Position numbers and translations under genes: made by a program. From assembly GCA_947501845.1 (NCBI GenBank), contig CANMXP010000005.1:124001-188000 (forward strand): 64,000 bases of DNA, in the 5' to 3' direction. Shown piece by piece: positions 16,787-26,040 of this stretch. Position 1 is the stretch's first letter. Each line of letters opens with the position of its first letter. The notes under the pieces were generated by a model, which was not told where the DNA came from, searched no databases, and saw only the letters and a program-made list of their open reading frames with translations. Source of the DNA: an uncultured Flavobacteriaceae bacterium. GTDB taxonomy: Bacteria > Bacteroidota > Bacteroidia > Flavobacteriales > Flavobacteriaceae.

Positions 16787-17740
16787 TTGAACGAAATTGT
16801 AATCGAACTTGAAGAAATTACTCCAAAAGAGTTTTTTGGAGCCCAAAATGCCAATATTGCACTCCTAAAAAAGTACTTTCCTAAACTCAAAATAGTCGCA
16901 AGAGGTAATAAAATTAAAGCCTTTGGTGATGAAGAATTATTAGAAGAATTCGATCGTAGGATTACTATGTTATTAAAGCATTTTGCAAAATATAACAAAC
17001 TAGATGAAAATGTTATTGAGCGTGTTTTAACGAGTCAAAGTAGTGATGATTATACAACCTCAAAACAGAGCGGTGAAGTTATAGTACATGGCGTTGGAGG
17101 TAAACTTATAAAGGCGCAAACAGCAAACCAACGTAAAATGGTTGAGCTTATGCGTAAAAACGATATGGTTTTTGCTATTGGCCCTGCTGGAACGGGAAAA
17201 ACCTATACGGGTGTTGCATTAGCGGTTCAGGCTTTAAAAAACAAAGAGGTTAAGCGTATTATTTTAACACGCCCTGCCGTAGAAGCAGGAGAGAATTTAG
17301 GGTTCTTGCCAGGGGATTTAAAAGAAAAACTAGATCCGTACATGCAACCGTTATATGATGCATTGCGTGATATGATAGCTCCCGAAAAATTAGCACATTA
17401 TATAGAAAACGGCACCATACAAATAGCACCTTTGGCGTTTATGCGTGGTCGTACGCTAGATAATGCCTTTGTAATTTTGGATGAAGGTCAAAATACGACA
17501 CATGCGCAAATGAAAATGTTTTTAACGCGTATGGGGAAAAATGCCAAGTTTTTATTAACAGGAGATCCAGGACAGATCGATTTGCCACGTCGTACCATTT
17601 CGGGCTTGAAAGAGGCGCTTTTGATTTTAAAGAATGTAGATGGAGTGGGGATGATATTTTTAGATGATAAAGATGTTATTCGACATAAGTTGGTTAAAAA
17701 GGTTATTGAGGCATACGAAGGGATAGAAAATAGGTCTTAG
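16787..17740 (+). CDS. phoH: PhoH-family P-loop ATPase
   Basis: A 317-residue PhoH-like NTPase. The N-terminal domain resembles a KH-like RNA-binding fold (about 1-85). The helicase-like core has Walker A IGPAGTGKTYTG (about 131-142) and Walker B FVILDEGQN near 230, then LLTGDPGQIDLP. It is probably involved in RNA metabolism under stress; the precise role is unsettled. The start is TTG at 16787: an in-frame stop lies at 16760 and no ATG lies between it and the conserved N-terminus. Confidence 0.93.
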   Translation: MNEIVIELEEITPKEFFGAQNANIALLKKYFPKLKIVARGNKIKAFGDEELLEEFDRRITMLLKHFAKYNKLDENVIERVLTSQSSDDYTTSKQSGEVIVHGVGGKLIKAQTANQRKMVELMRKNDMVFAIGPAGTGKTYTGVALAVQALKNKEVKRIILTRPAVEAGENLGFLPGDLKEKLDPYMQPLYDALRDMIAPEKLAHYIENGTIQIAPLAFMRGRTLDNAFVILDEGQNTTHAQMKMFLTRMGKNAKFLLTGDPGQIDLPRRTISGLKEALLILKNVDGVGMIFLDDKDVIRHKLVKKVIEAYEGIENRS

Positions 17741-17887
17741 GTTAGTAAACAGTTGCTGCAGTGTTCAGTGAAGATGACAATAAGAACTAAGCTAGGTTAT
17801 ACAGAGTTTGTCGAAAATGATAAAATAAAGACTAACGGCTACGAGCAAATATTTAATAAATTAAAACATTAAGTAAAAACTATAGTT

Positions 17888-17906
17888 TCTCTTCCTTTGG
17901 AAGAGA
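17888..17906 (+). promoter_or_regulatory. Leader hairpin ahead of purC
   Basis: An 8-bp stem (TCTCTTCC with GGAAGAGA) around a TTT loop lies 24 bp upstream of the purC ATG, followed by a purine-rich AGAGAGGG. It has no T tract, so it is not a normal terminator. It may influence translation or mRNA stability. Confidence 0.4.
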
Positions 17907-17929
17907 TGTATGAAAGATAGAGAGGGAAT

Positions 17930-18877
17930 ATGAGTAATACAATAATAGATACCAATTTCAACTTTCCAAACCAAAAAAATGTATATAAAGGAAAGGTAAG
18001 AGAAGTATATAATATCAATGATGATGAACTGGTTATGATTGCAACCGATAGACTTTCTGCGTTTGATGTTGTAATGCCAAAGGGGATTCCATATAAGGGG
18101 CAAATTTTAAACCAGATTGCCACTAAAATGATGGCAGCGACCGAAGATTTGGTGCCTAATTGGTTAACTGCCACGCCAGATCCTAATGTAGCTGTTGGAC
18201 ATTTATGCGAGCCTTATAAAGTTGAAATGGTAATACGTGGCTATATGTCTGGTCATGCTGCACGCGAGTATAAAGCTGGGAAGCACATGCTTTGTGGTGT
18301 GCCTATGCCTGAAGGCATGAAGGAAAATGATAAGTTTCCTGAACCGATTATTACACCAGCTACTAAAGCAGAGCAGGGAGACCATGATGAGGATATTTCG
18401 CGTGAAGATATTTTGAAACGAGGTATTGTTTCTGAAGCAGATTATATAGTGTTAGAAGATTACACGCGTAAATTGTTTCAACGCGGAAGCGAAATTGCAG
18501 CATCGCGCGGACTTATTTTAGTAGATACCAAATATGAATTTGGAAAAACGAAGGATGGACAAATTGTGCTTATTGACGAAATACACACACCAGATTCTTC
18601 TCGTTATTTTTATGCTAATGGCTATCAGGAACGTCAAGACAGTGGAGAAGCTCAAAAACAGCTATCTAAAGAGTTTGTACGTCAGTGGCTCATAGAAAAT
18701 AACTTTCAAGGATTAGAAGGCCAAACCGTGCCTTTTATGAGTGATGACTATATTGAATCTGTTAGTGAACGTTATATAGAGCTTTACGAAAATATTACGG
18801 GTGAAACTTTTGTGAAAGCGGATGTTTCTAATATACAAGAACGTATTAGTAATAATGTATTGGCTTATTTAAAATAA
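17930..18877 (+). CDS. purC: Phosphoribosylaminoimidazole-succinocarboxamide synthase (SAICAR synthetase)
   Basis: This 315-residue enzyme joins CAIR and aspartate with ATP in purine synthesis. Evidence: [23 protein letters not shown] near the N-terminus, [14 protein letters not shown]-like CAIR-site sequence ([14 protein letters not shown]), and the conserved [14 protein letters not shown]. It is the longer form found in Bacteroidota and eukaryote-like enzymes. No other pur gene is nearby. Confidence 0.97.
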   Translation: MSNTIIDTNFNFPNQKNVYKGKVREVYNINDDELVMIATDRLSAFDVVMPKGIPYKGQILNQIATKMMAATEDLVPNWLTATPDPNVAVGHLCEPYKVEMVIRGYMSGHAAREYKAGKHMLCGVPMPEGMKENDKFPEPIITPATKAEQGDHDEDISREDILKRGIVSEADYIVLEDYTRKLFQRGSEIAASRGLILVDTKYEFGKTKDGQIVLIDEIHTPDSSRYFYANGYQERQDSGEAQKQLSKEFVRQWLIENNFQGLEGQTVPFMSDDYIESVSERYIELYENITGETFVKADVSNIQERISNNVLAYLK

Positions 18878-18956
18878 AAATAGGATATTAAAACATTGTA
18901 CTTAGGCATACGATGCTTTTGTTCGTTTTGGGAATTATAAATATGCAGTGGTTAAC

Positions 18957-19544
18957 TTAATGATCTATGCATTGATAATAATCTGTCCTATTTGTTTTTT
19001 CAAATTTAAAACTACAGTCACGTATAGTTATAAAATCACTTTTATCATTTTTATTATACAAAACTCCAGAAAAGATGCCTTTCACACCACCTAAGAATGA
19101 GTTTTTAGTGGGAGGTATAATTTCTTCTATTATTACTTTGGATGAATTCTTAGAGTTGTTTTCGTAAATTTTAATTTCGCCATTTTCATTGATAATAAAA
19201 CGAGCAAAGGAATTAAAATCACCATATTCATCATTCAAATAATAAGTGCCTGTATCTTTTGAATTCATTATTTGTAACCATAATTTTTCGCTGTTTTTTT
19301 GATCTGTCCCGACTTCATTTTCTTTAATTGCAGTAATTGTATAAAACGGAATTGCATCTATTTCTGAATAAAAACAATTGAATTTAGAATAGCATTTATC
19401 GTTGTTTATTAAAGAAGGTTGCCATTGTGAATCATTTATATTAATTGAGAAAGTGTTTATCACTTGTGGAGATTGAATTGGTTCATCACTGGAATTACAT
19501 CCAAAAATTATTGCAAAAACTAATACGAGTAAGATTTTTTTCAT
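18957..19544 (-). CDS. Uncharacterised lipoprotein
   Basis: A 195-residue protein with a lipoprotein signal ending in the lipobox FGCNSSDEP (Cys16). The mature part has no motif I can name. It contains FSININDSQWQPS and KLWLQIMNSKDTGTYYLND, the pattern of small flavobacterial DUF6252-like lipoproteins, but the match is weak. It is convergent with purC and stands alone. Confidence 0.75.
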   Translation of the reverse strand: MKKILLVLVFAIIFGCNSSDEPIQSPQVINTFSININDSQWQPSLINNDKCYSKFNCFYSEIDAIPFYTITAIKENEVGTDQKNSEKLWLQIMNSKDTGTYYLNDEYGDFNSFARFIINENGEIKIYENNSKNSSKVIIEEIIPPTKNSFLGGVKGIFSGVLYNKNDKSDFITIRDCSFKFEKTNRTDYYQCIDH

Positions 19545-19844
19545 TCTATTTAGGACTTATAATTTGAATTGATTATTTATTGTAATTATTGAAAGAAAAG
19601 TAAACAAACATTATACCAAACTCAATAAAATACAAGTAGTATTTATTAAGACAACTGTAACGTATTAAAAATAGAACTATCGGTTTTGTGTCAACTTATT
19701 TCAGAATGTGGCAGCATAGTTAATCCTAAATCAAGGATAAATGGTATTTCATTTGGGTTTAAATTATCATAACGATAAGCAAAATTGATTTTTTCCTACA
19801 TAAAAGAGCGTATTTTCTCTAAAATTTAAAAAGTTTTTAACAGC
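19545..19844. other. Gene-free interval, no feature seen
   Basis: 300 bp of AT-rich sequence between the lipoprotein start and the chromate-transporter stop. I see no coding frame, strong hairpin or repeat in it; it must hold the lipoprotein promoter. Confidence 0.5.
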
Positions 19845-20966
19845 TTAAACGAGAGTCAATAAAAACCCAAACACAGCACCACCTAAAACGATGAAAGCAC
19901 TATTTAGCTTTTTAAATACAAAAACGATGATTAAACTTATTGCGGCAATTAAAATAGTTCGCCAGTCTGTAACCGTATCTTTTATCATATCGATACATAC
20001 GGCTATTATTAAAGCAACTGCGGCTACATTTACGGCATCTAAAAACGCTCTGATGATTTTTGATTTCCGCATTTTAGGAATCAGAGGGTTTAAAATTAAA
20101 ACGAATAGAAATGACGGAAGAAAGATTCCTAAGGTTGCGGCTATAGCCCCCAAAATACCATTCATTTGCCATCCAATAAATGTAGCAGTAGATAAAACGG
20201 GACCTGGTGTAATTTGTCCGATAGCAACAGCATCTATTAGGGTTTGTCTTGTTAACCATCCATTAGCAACCAATTCTGTATCTAGAAAAGCAAATAATAC
20301 ATAGCCGCTACCGTATAAAATAGCACCTACTTTTAAAAAGGTAAGAAATATTTTTAGAGTTCCTATTTTTAACGGATCTGTAACCTGAAACATTAAAAGC
20401 GGAATAAAACTATTTATATTGCTGCTGTTTTTTTTTATAAAATAGACTATTAAGCCTAATATACCAGCACCAAAGAGTGCTATTATTTCATTGACTCCAA
20501 GTAAACAAGCAACGATGATTACACTACCTAAAATGGCTAGTTGCATATTTTTAATAGCCTTTTTTCCAAGACGGTATGCAGCCATTAATATAATAGCAAT
20601 AACTGCTGGTTTTATGCCATAAATAAAAGGTTCTACTTCTGGCAATTGTCCATATTCTTGATAGAAATAAGCTAATACCGCTGTAATAACAACGGCAGGA
20701 AAAATAAAGCAAATACCAGCAACAAAGAGTCCTTTCCATCCTGCACGTTCATACCCACAATGCATGGTCATTTCAGTAGAATTCGGTCCAGGAATTAGGT
20801 TTGTAGCACCAACAAGATCGAGAAAGTGGTCTTGCGTCATCCATTTTCTTTTCTTGACAACTTCATCTTCCATCATGGCAATATGTGAAGCAGGACCACC
20901 AAATGCAATACTTCCTAGTTTGAAAAATAGTTTGGCAATTTCTACTAACTTCGCTTTTTGAGACAT
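19845..20966 (-). CDS. chrA: ChrA-family chromate/anion transporter
   Basis: A 373-residue two-domain ChrA-type membrane protein; characterised members export chromate. Each half carries the family signature: FFKLGSIAFGGPASHIAMME and DLVGATNLIPGPNSTEM in the first, FLKVGAILYGSGYVLFAFLD and AIGQITPGPV in the second. I use the ATG at 20966. An upstream in-frame extension to 21098 would overlap the next gene and encodes no conserved sequence. The substrate in this organism is not known. Confidence 0.9.
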   Translation of the reverse strand: MSQKAKLVEIAKLFFKLGSIAFGGPASHIAMMEDEVVKKRKWMTQDHFLDLVGATNLIPGPNSTEMTMHCGYERAGWKGLFVAGICFIFPAVVITAVLAYFYQEYGQLPEVEPFIYGIKPAVIAIILMAAYRLGKKAIKNMQLAILGSVIIVACLLGVNEIIALFGAGILGLIVYFIKKNSSNINSFIPLLMFQVTDPLKIGTLKIFLTFLKVGAILYGSGYVLFAFLDTELVANGWLTRQTLIDAVAIGQITPGPVLSTATFIGWQMNGILGAIAATLGIFLPSFLFVLILNPLIPKMRKSKIIRAFLDAVNVAAVALIIAVCIDMIKDTVTDWRTILIAAISLIIVFVFKKLNSAFIVLGGAVFGFLLTLV

Positions 20967-20994
20967 ATTGTAATGATAAGAAGGAAATAGTGAG

Positions 20995-21369
20995 TTATTT
21001 AGCTTTCTTCTTTTTTGGTTTACTCGCTTTAGCCAATGGGTTGAAAGCAATACATAGGTCCAACCAATAGGATAGATCATCATCGGTATCAAAGCCATCG
21101 GGTGTTACAAAAATGTACCCTTTCATTGGGCGACCTGTAAAATCCATAGGTAAACATTCAGGTTTGTTTAATTCTGTTTCATAAACAGATTCACCAATGC
21201 GGGCCATTAATAAATTATCACCATATTTTTTATCTAAATGAATCCCGCAAAGCATTTTATTATCAACCTTGAAGCATAGACCGCCCATCATTTTAAGTTC
21301 TGTAAAAGCAGTTCGTTTTTCTTTTAGTTGTTGTCGTATTCTATCAGCTAAATACTCGTCGTAAGCCAT
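20995..21369 (-). CDS. TfoX N-terminal-domain protein
   Basis: A 124-residue protein with only the TfoX/Sxy N-terminal domain: TELKMMGGLCFKVDNKMLCGI, LLMARIGESVYE and the conserved MDFTGRPMKGYIFV. It lacks the C-terminal domain of competence regulator Sxy. The role of stand-alone proteins of this type is unclear. The tail is lysine-rich (KPKKKKAK). It ends 28 bp before the chrA start on the same strand. Confidence 0.85.
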   Translation of the reverse strand: MAYDEYLADRIRQQLKEKRTAFTELKMMGGLCFKVDNKMLCGIHLDKKYGDNLLMARIGESVYETELNKPECLPMDFTGRPMKGYIFVTPDGFDTDDDLSYWLDLCIAFNPLAKASKPKKKKAK

Positions 21370-21402
21370 AGGTTTTAATATTAAATAGTGCTTATTGAAT
21401 TA

Positions 21403-21427
21403 AACTTAGAGTAAATTTAATACATTT
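21403..21427 (+). repeat. 25-bp direct repeat, copy 1
   Basis: The 25 bases beginning AACTTAGAGTAAATT and ending AATACATTT recur exactly at 22526-22550 in the same orientation. Copy 1 lies 33 bp upstream of the TfoX-N start and downstream of the carbonic anhydrase stop. The two copies enclose the carbonic anhydrase gene. Confidence 0.85.
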
Positions 21428-21473
21428 TTGAGTTTATCTAATAAAGCTTTGCAAACTAATTGGAACAAGTTTT

Positions 21474-22247
21474 TTAGAAATGATACGTTACAATTCTATT
21501 ATTCAAGGCTTGTTCATTACGATAATTATTAATTGGCATATTGTTTCTAAGTTTCAATACTTCCTCAACAGATAAAATAATAGGCTCTTTAAATACAATC
21601 CAATTTACATTTTCTGTACAGGGCGGTGTCGTTAATGAACCGTTATAAGAGTAATAGTGTTTGTCTTCTAAGAATAGACTCGATAAATCAATTTTTTGAT
21701 GAATGCTTTTGGCTGTACCTTCCTCAATGGGCAAAAAACTCTCAAAGAATTCAAATAATTGACTTTCGTCTCCTTCTTCACCTAGCAACCCTAAAACAGC
21801 AATTTGTCCAGTTTTATTAACATGTACCAAATGCATTTCAATGGGGTAGATGATACCGTTTATTTTATGTTCCGAAGGTTCGTGGAAATGGATTTGTTTT
21901 AAATAATAAGTTTCGTTATTGTAGTTTATAGAATCACCTGCTTCAAAATCAAACTGTATAGAATGGCCATTATTTTCAACCTTACTAATAAGTGTTGTAG
22001 GCGTATATTGTATTTTTAAGTCTTCTTTAATTTTTACAGAATCTACATTTTTATGGATGATATTAATTGGTGATTGATGTTTACCGTTACAATCGGAATT
22101 CTTTTCAATTTCTATCCAGTGTTCTGGAGATGTTTCCCCAGAATAACTCCAGTGATGTTGATTTTCTTGTAAATGTTTTTTTGAATTTGTGCAAGATATT
22201 GTAGCTATTAAAACAATACTTAAAAGTAAAGTGATTTTCGCATTCAT
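21474..22247 (-). CDS. Alpha-class carbonic anhydrase, lipoprotein
   Basis: A 257-residue zinc enzyme that interconverts CO2 and bicarbonate. The N-terminal lipobox (IATISCTNS) predicts an envelope-anchored protein. Alpha-class landmarks are all visible: HQSPINI, the His pair in IHFHEPSEH, the third zinc His in EMHLVH, and the substrate-pocket signature GSLTTPPCTE. Length is typical. An exact 25-bp direct repeat flanks it. It sits next to an amino-acid symporter gene of opposite orientation. Confidence 0.95.
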   Translation of the reverse strand: MNAKITLLLSIVLIATISCTNSKKHLQENQHHWSYSGETSPEHWIEIEKNSDCNGKHQSPINIIHKNVDSVKIKEDLKIQYTPTTLISKVENNGHSIQFDFEAGDSINYNNETYYLKQIHFHEPSEHKINGIIYPIEMHLVHVNKTGQIAVLGLLGEEGDESQLFEFFESFLPIEEGTAKSIHQKIDLSSLFLEDKHYYSYNGSLTTPPCTENVNWIVFKEPIILSVEEVLKLRNNMPINNYRNEQALNNRIVTYHF

Positions 22248-22525
22248 GATATGGGTATTTAATCATTTGTATACTACAAAATTACATATGAAATGGTCTT
22301 AAAACCTTACTTTTGTCAGCTTTTGGTAGTTTTAAGTTTAAAGTTATTAACTATTTCGTTTTCGAAATTTAAAATTTAAAAGTTATGAAGTTTTAGTTTG
22401 AGGGTATGTAATTGGTAAGTTAAAACAGGGAACAATTTTATTTTTAGTTATTCTGTTGGTAGACAATATAAATTATCAGATTACAATAATTATTAGGTTT
22501 TGTTTTAATACGACTTCTTCGGTTG

Positions 22526-22550
22526 AACTTAGAGTAAATTTAATACATTT
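22526..22550 (+). repeat. 25-bp direct repeat, copy 2
   Basis: Exact match to 21403-21427. This copy ends 23 bp before the ATG of the AGCS symporter, so it sits in that gene's leader or promoter. Similarity may extend weakly upstream in both copies (AGGTTTT followed by A/T-rich sequence). Confidence 0.85.
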
Positions 22551-22573
22551 ATAAATTGAACCAAGAAAGTAAC

Positions 22574-23962
22574 ATGAAGCAATTGGAACAAATTGTTAAA
22601 TCCTTTTCAGATAATGCCTGGGGATTGCCTTTAATCATTCTACTTATAGGAGGAGGAATATACCTTTTGGTATTATCAAAATTTTTACCATTTAGATTTA
22701 TAGGACATGCTATTCAGGTATTAAGAGGTAAGTATGATGATCCCAATGATCCAGGACAGATAAGTCACTTTAAGGCTTTAACTACTGCACTTTCTTCAAC
22801 TATAGGGATGGGGAATATTGCAGGCGTTGCTGTAGCAATCTCTGTTGGTGGTCCAGGTGCCATGTTTTGGATGTGGATAAGTGCCATTGTAGGAATGTCT
22901 ACCAAATTTTTTACGTCCACATTAGCTGTTATGTATCGGGGAAAAGATAGCAAAGGGGATTTGCAGGGAGGGCCTATGTATTTTATTATTGAAGGTCTTG
23001 GGAAACATTGGAAGCCTTTAGCTGTTATGTTTAGTTTTTTTGGGATGATAGGCGCATTGCCTGTGGTTAATGTGAACCAGCTCACACAAGCTATAAACGA
23101 TATTATATTAGTGCCAAATGGTGTTGAGGTTGGTTTAAAATCTAATCTAGTCATAGCCCTTGTATTGGTCTCATTAACATCTGTTATTATCTTGGGTGGG
23201 TTAAAACGGATTAGTGATGCAGCTTCAAAGCTCGTACCTTCTATGGTATTGCTTTATTTTACTTTAGTCTTATTTATCTTAATATCTAATTATAATGTAG
23301 TACCGAAATATTTTATAATGATTTTTACGGATGCTTTTGCAGCTAATCATTTTACGGATGAACCTTTCTTAGGAGGTGTATTGGGAGCTCTTATTTTATT
23401 AGGTATTCGGCGTGGTGCATTTTCAAACGAAGCAGGTATAGGTACGGCTCCTATGGCACATGGTGCCGCAAAAACGGATGAACCAGTGCGAGAGGGCTTG
23501 GTGGCCATGCTTGGACCCGCTATAGATACGTTGATTGTTTGTACGCTTACAGCTTTGGCTATTCTGGTAACAGGTGTTTGGGAAACAACTTCAGATAATG
23601 GGGTTAGTCTAACAGCTTCTGCATTTTCCCATGCTATGCCTTCCTATGGGAAATATTTGTTAATGCTTTGTGTTTTAATCTTTAGCGTGTCTTCATTGTT
23701 TTCATATGCATACTATGGTACAAAATGCATGTCGTTTTTAATAGGGGCAGACAAAAAACATTACTACAATTATGTCTATATTTTAAGTATTATATTGGCA
23801 GCTACGACACCTTTTAGCGTCATGCTTAATTTAATTGATGGTACGTTTGCCCTCATGGCCATTCCAACTATGGTAGCGACTTTGGTTTTAGCGCCTAAGG
23901 TTGTTAAAGAATTTAAAAAATATTGTAACCAACTAAACCATAATGAACATGACAAAAAATAA
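22574..23962 (+). CDS. Alanine/glycine:cation symporter (AGCS family)
   Basis: A 462-residue Na+- or H+-coupled amino-acid symporter. Family signatures: FKALTTALSSTIGMGNIAGVA near the N-terminus, GGPGAMFWMWI, LQGGPMYFI and RRGAFSNEAGIGTAPMAHGAA. The ATG at 22574 is preferred over the TTG at 22556, as the protein then begins MKQLEQIVKSF. The stop overlaps the DUF4212 gene by 20 bp, so the symporter may be co-transcribed with the acetate module. Confidence 0.93.
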   Translation: MKQLEQIVKSFSDNAWGLPLIILLIGGGIYLLVLSKFLPFRFIGHAIQVLRGKYDDPNDPGQISHFKALTTALSSTIGMGNIAGVAVAISVGGPGAMFWMWISAIVGMSTKFFTSTLAVMYRGKDSKGDLQGGPMYFIIEGLGKHWKPLAVMFSFFGMIGALPVVNVNQLTQAINDIILVPNGVEVGLKSNLVIALVLVSLTSVIILGGLKRISDAASKLVPSMVLLYFTLVLFILISNYNVVPKYFIMIFTDAFAANHFTDEPFLGGVLGALILLGIRRGAFSNEAGIGTAPMAHGAAKTDEPVREGLVAMLGPAIDTLIVCTLTALAILVTGVWETTSDNGVSLTASAFSHAMPSYGKYLLMLCVLIFSVSSLFSYAYYGTKCMSFLIGADKKHYYNYVYILSIILAATTPFSVMLNLIDGTFALMAIPTMVATLVLAPKVVKEFKKYCNQLNHNEHDKK

Positions 23963-24203
23963 TGCAAAAGCTTATTGGAAAGAGAATATAAAATACGTGA
24001 TTATATTGTTATTAATATGGTTCTTAGTGTCCTATGGAGCAGGAATTATATTTAAAGATGCTCTTAATAGTATAAAATTAGGAGGTTTTAAACTAGGCTT
24101 TTGGTTTGCGCAACAAGGATCCATGTATGTATTTGTTATACTCATATTTGTATATGTTCGTCTTATGAACAAACTTGATAAAAAATATGGTTATGACGAA
24201 TAG
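23943..24203 (+). CDS. DUF4212 small subunit of an acetate-type symporter
   Basis: An 86-residue two-helix membrane protein of the DUF4212 family, the small partner encoded before SSS-family solute:sodium symporters. Visible are KAYWKENIKYVIILLLIWFL, the loop KLGGFKLGFWFAQQGSMYVF and the tail LMNKLDKKYG, all typical. It overlaps the upstream AGCS gene by 20 bp and the downstream symporter by 11 bp. Confidence 0.92.
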   Translation: MNMTKNNAKAYWKENIKYVIILLLIWFLVSYGAGIIFKDALNSIKLGGFKLGFWFAQQGSMYVFVILIFVYVRLMNKLDKKYGYDE

Positions 24204-25920
24204 TATTATGCTGGTTGAATCGTTAGACGTTCAAAACTGGACCTATATTTTAGTGGGTGTTACTTTCGCCATTTATATAGGTATTGCCATTTGGTCTAGG
24301 GCAAATTCTACAAAAGAGTTTTATGTTGCTGGCGCTGGTGTGTCACCACTAGCAAATGGGATGGCGACTGCGGCCGATTGGATGAGTGCGGCATCTTTTA
24401 TATCTATGGCAGGTATTATTTCCTTCGCGGGTTACGATGGCGCTGTTTATTTAATGGGATGGACTGGAGGTTATGTGTTGCTAGCTTTGTTATTAGCTCC
24501 TTATTTACGGAAATTTGGAAAGTTTACGGTGCCTGATTTTATTGGTGATCGGTATTATTCAAAAACAGCACGAATAGTAGCTGTGTTTTGTGCTTTATTA
24601 GTGTCTTTCACTTATGTTGCTGGTCAAATGCGAGGTGTTGGTATTGTATTTTCTCGATTTTTAGAAGTTGATATTAATACAGGGGTTATTATTGGGATGC
24701 TAATCGTGCTATTTTATGCGGTGCTTGGAGGCATGAAAGGGATCACATACACACAAGTAGCACAGTATTGCGTCCTTATTTTTGCTTTTATGGTTCCTGC
24801 TATTTTCATATCCATTCAAATGACAGGAAACCCTATTCCACAATTAGGGTTTGGTGGTGAATTGGCAGATGGATCTGGAACTTATTTACTGGATAAATTA
24901 GATGGTTTAAGTACTGAATTGGGGTTTGCAGAGTATACCGAGGGTTCTAAATCGTTAATAGATGTCTTTGCTATAACGCTAGCTTTAATGGTAGGAACAG
25001 CAGGGTTACCTCATGTTATTGTACGCTTTTTTACAGTAAAACGTGTTAAAGACGCCCGAAAGTCGGCAGGGATCGCATTATTGTTAATTGTACTTTTATA
25101 TACAACGGCACCAGCAGTGGCTGTTTTTGCTAGAACGAATATGATTGAAACCGTATCAAATCAACCTTATGCAGGTGTTCCAGAATGGTTTAAAAAATGG
25201 GAAACTACAGAACTGATTGTATTTACAGATAAAAATAATGATGGCATTATGCAATATGTGGCGGATGAATCTAAAAATGAACTAGTAGTCGATAGAGATA
25301 TCATGGTATTGGCTAATCCCGAAATTGCGAATTTACCAAACTGGGTTATTGCATTGGTTGCAGCTGGTGGGTTGGCAGCAGCTTTATCTACTGCAGCGGG
25401 CTTGCTATTGGTTATTTCTGCATCTGTATCTCATGATTTGATTAAAAAGATTGTAAGACCCTCTATTTCAGAAAAGGGAGAGTTGGTAGCGGCACGTTTA
25501 TCGGCGGTTGGTGCGGTTTGTGTTGCGGGGTATTTTGGGATTAACCCGCCTGGTTTTGTAGCAGCAGTCGTAGCCTTGGCTTTTGGTTTAGCAGCAGCAT
25601 CCTTTTTTCCTGCTATTATTTTAGGCATTTTTTATAAACGTATGAATAAAGAAGGTGCTATTGCTGGTATGGTAGTTGGTATTGTTGCCATGTTGTTCTA
25701 TATGATTAAATACAAATTGGGTTGGTTTGATGATGTACTTCCTAATAAAAGCGAATGGTGGTTTGGTATTTCCCCAGAAGGATTTGGTGCGGTTGCTATG
25801 GTTTTAAACTTTTTAGTATCTATAGTTATCATGAAGTTTACACCAGAGCCTCCAAAAGATGTTCAGGAAATAGTAGAGCATATTAGGATTCCAAGTGGTG
25901 CAGGAGAAGCTACGCATTAG
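24193..25920 (+). CDS. Sodium:solute symporter (cation/acetate-symporter-like)
   Basis: A 575-residue SSS-family transporter, probably for acetate or another short carboxylate given its DUF4212 partner and acs downstream. Evidence: the core FYVAGAGVSPLANGMATAAD, DWMSAASFISMAG, TYVAGQMRGVGIVFSRF and VGTAGLPHVIVRFFTV. A soluble insertion (about 315-385) resembles that in ActP-like proteins. Possible starts are ATG at 24187, 24193 or 24208; I chose 24193, which overlaps the DUF4212 stop. The exact substrate is inferred from context. Confidence 0.92.
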   Translation: MTNSIMLVESLDVQNWTYILVGVTFAIYIGIAIWSRANSTKEFYVAGAGVSPLANGMATAADWMSAASFISMAGIISFAGYDGAVYLMGWTGGYVLLALLLAPYLRKFGKFTVPDFIGDRYYSKTARIVAVFCALLVSFTYVAGQMRGVGIVFSRFLEVDINTGVIIGMLIVLFYAVLGGMKGITYTQVAQYCVLIFAFMVPAIFISIQMTGNPIPQLGFGGELADGSGTYLLDKLDGLSTELGFAEYTEGSKSLIDVFAITLALMVGTAGLPHVIVRFFTVKRVKDARKSAGIALLLIVLLYTTAPAVAVFARTNMIETVSNQPYAGVPEWFKKWETTELIVFTDKNNDGIMQYVADESKNELVVDRDIMVLANPEIANLPNWVIALVAAGGLAAALSTAAGLLLVISASVSHDLIKKIVRPSISEKGELVAARLSAVGAVCVAGYFGINPPGFVAAVVALAFGLAAASFFPAIILGIFYKRMNKEGAIAGMVVGIVAMLFYMIKYKLGWFDDVLPNKSEWWFGISPEGFGAVAMVLNFLVSIVIMKFTPEPPKDVQEIVEHIRIPSGAGEATH

Positions 25921-26040
25921 ACGATACATATTGTCTACATTTAATTTATGTTACTGGTATAAATTATTATACTAATTAGCTATTATTTTTATTATTTTAG
26001 GCATCTGAATCAATTTTTATAATAGCAGGTATAAGTTAAG

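Noticed and set aside
20967-21098. N-terminal extension of the chromate transporter
   Set aside because: The added 44 residues are unlike the family and would overlap the TfoX-N gene; the ATG at 20966 gives the usual N-terminus.
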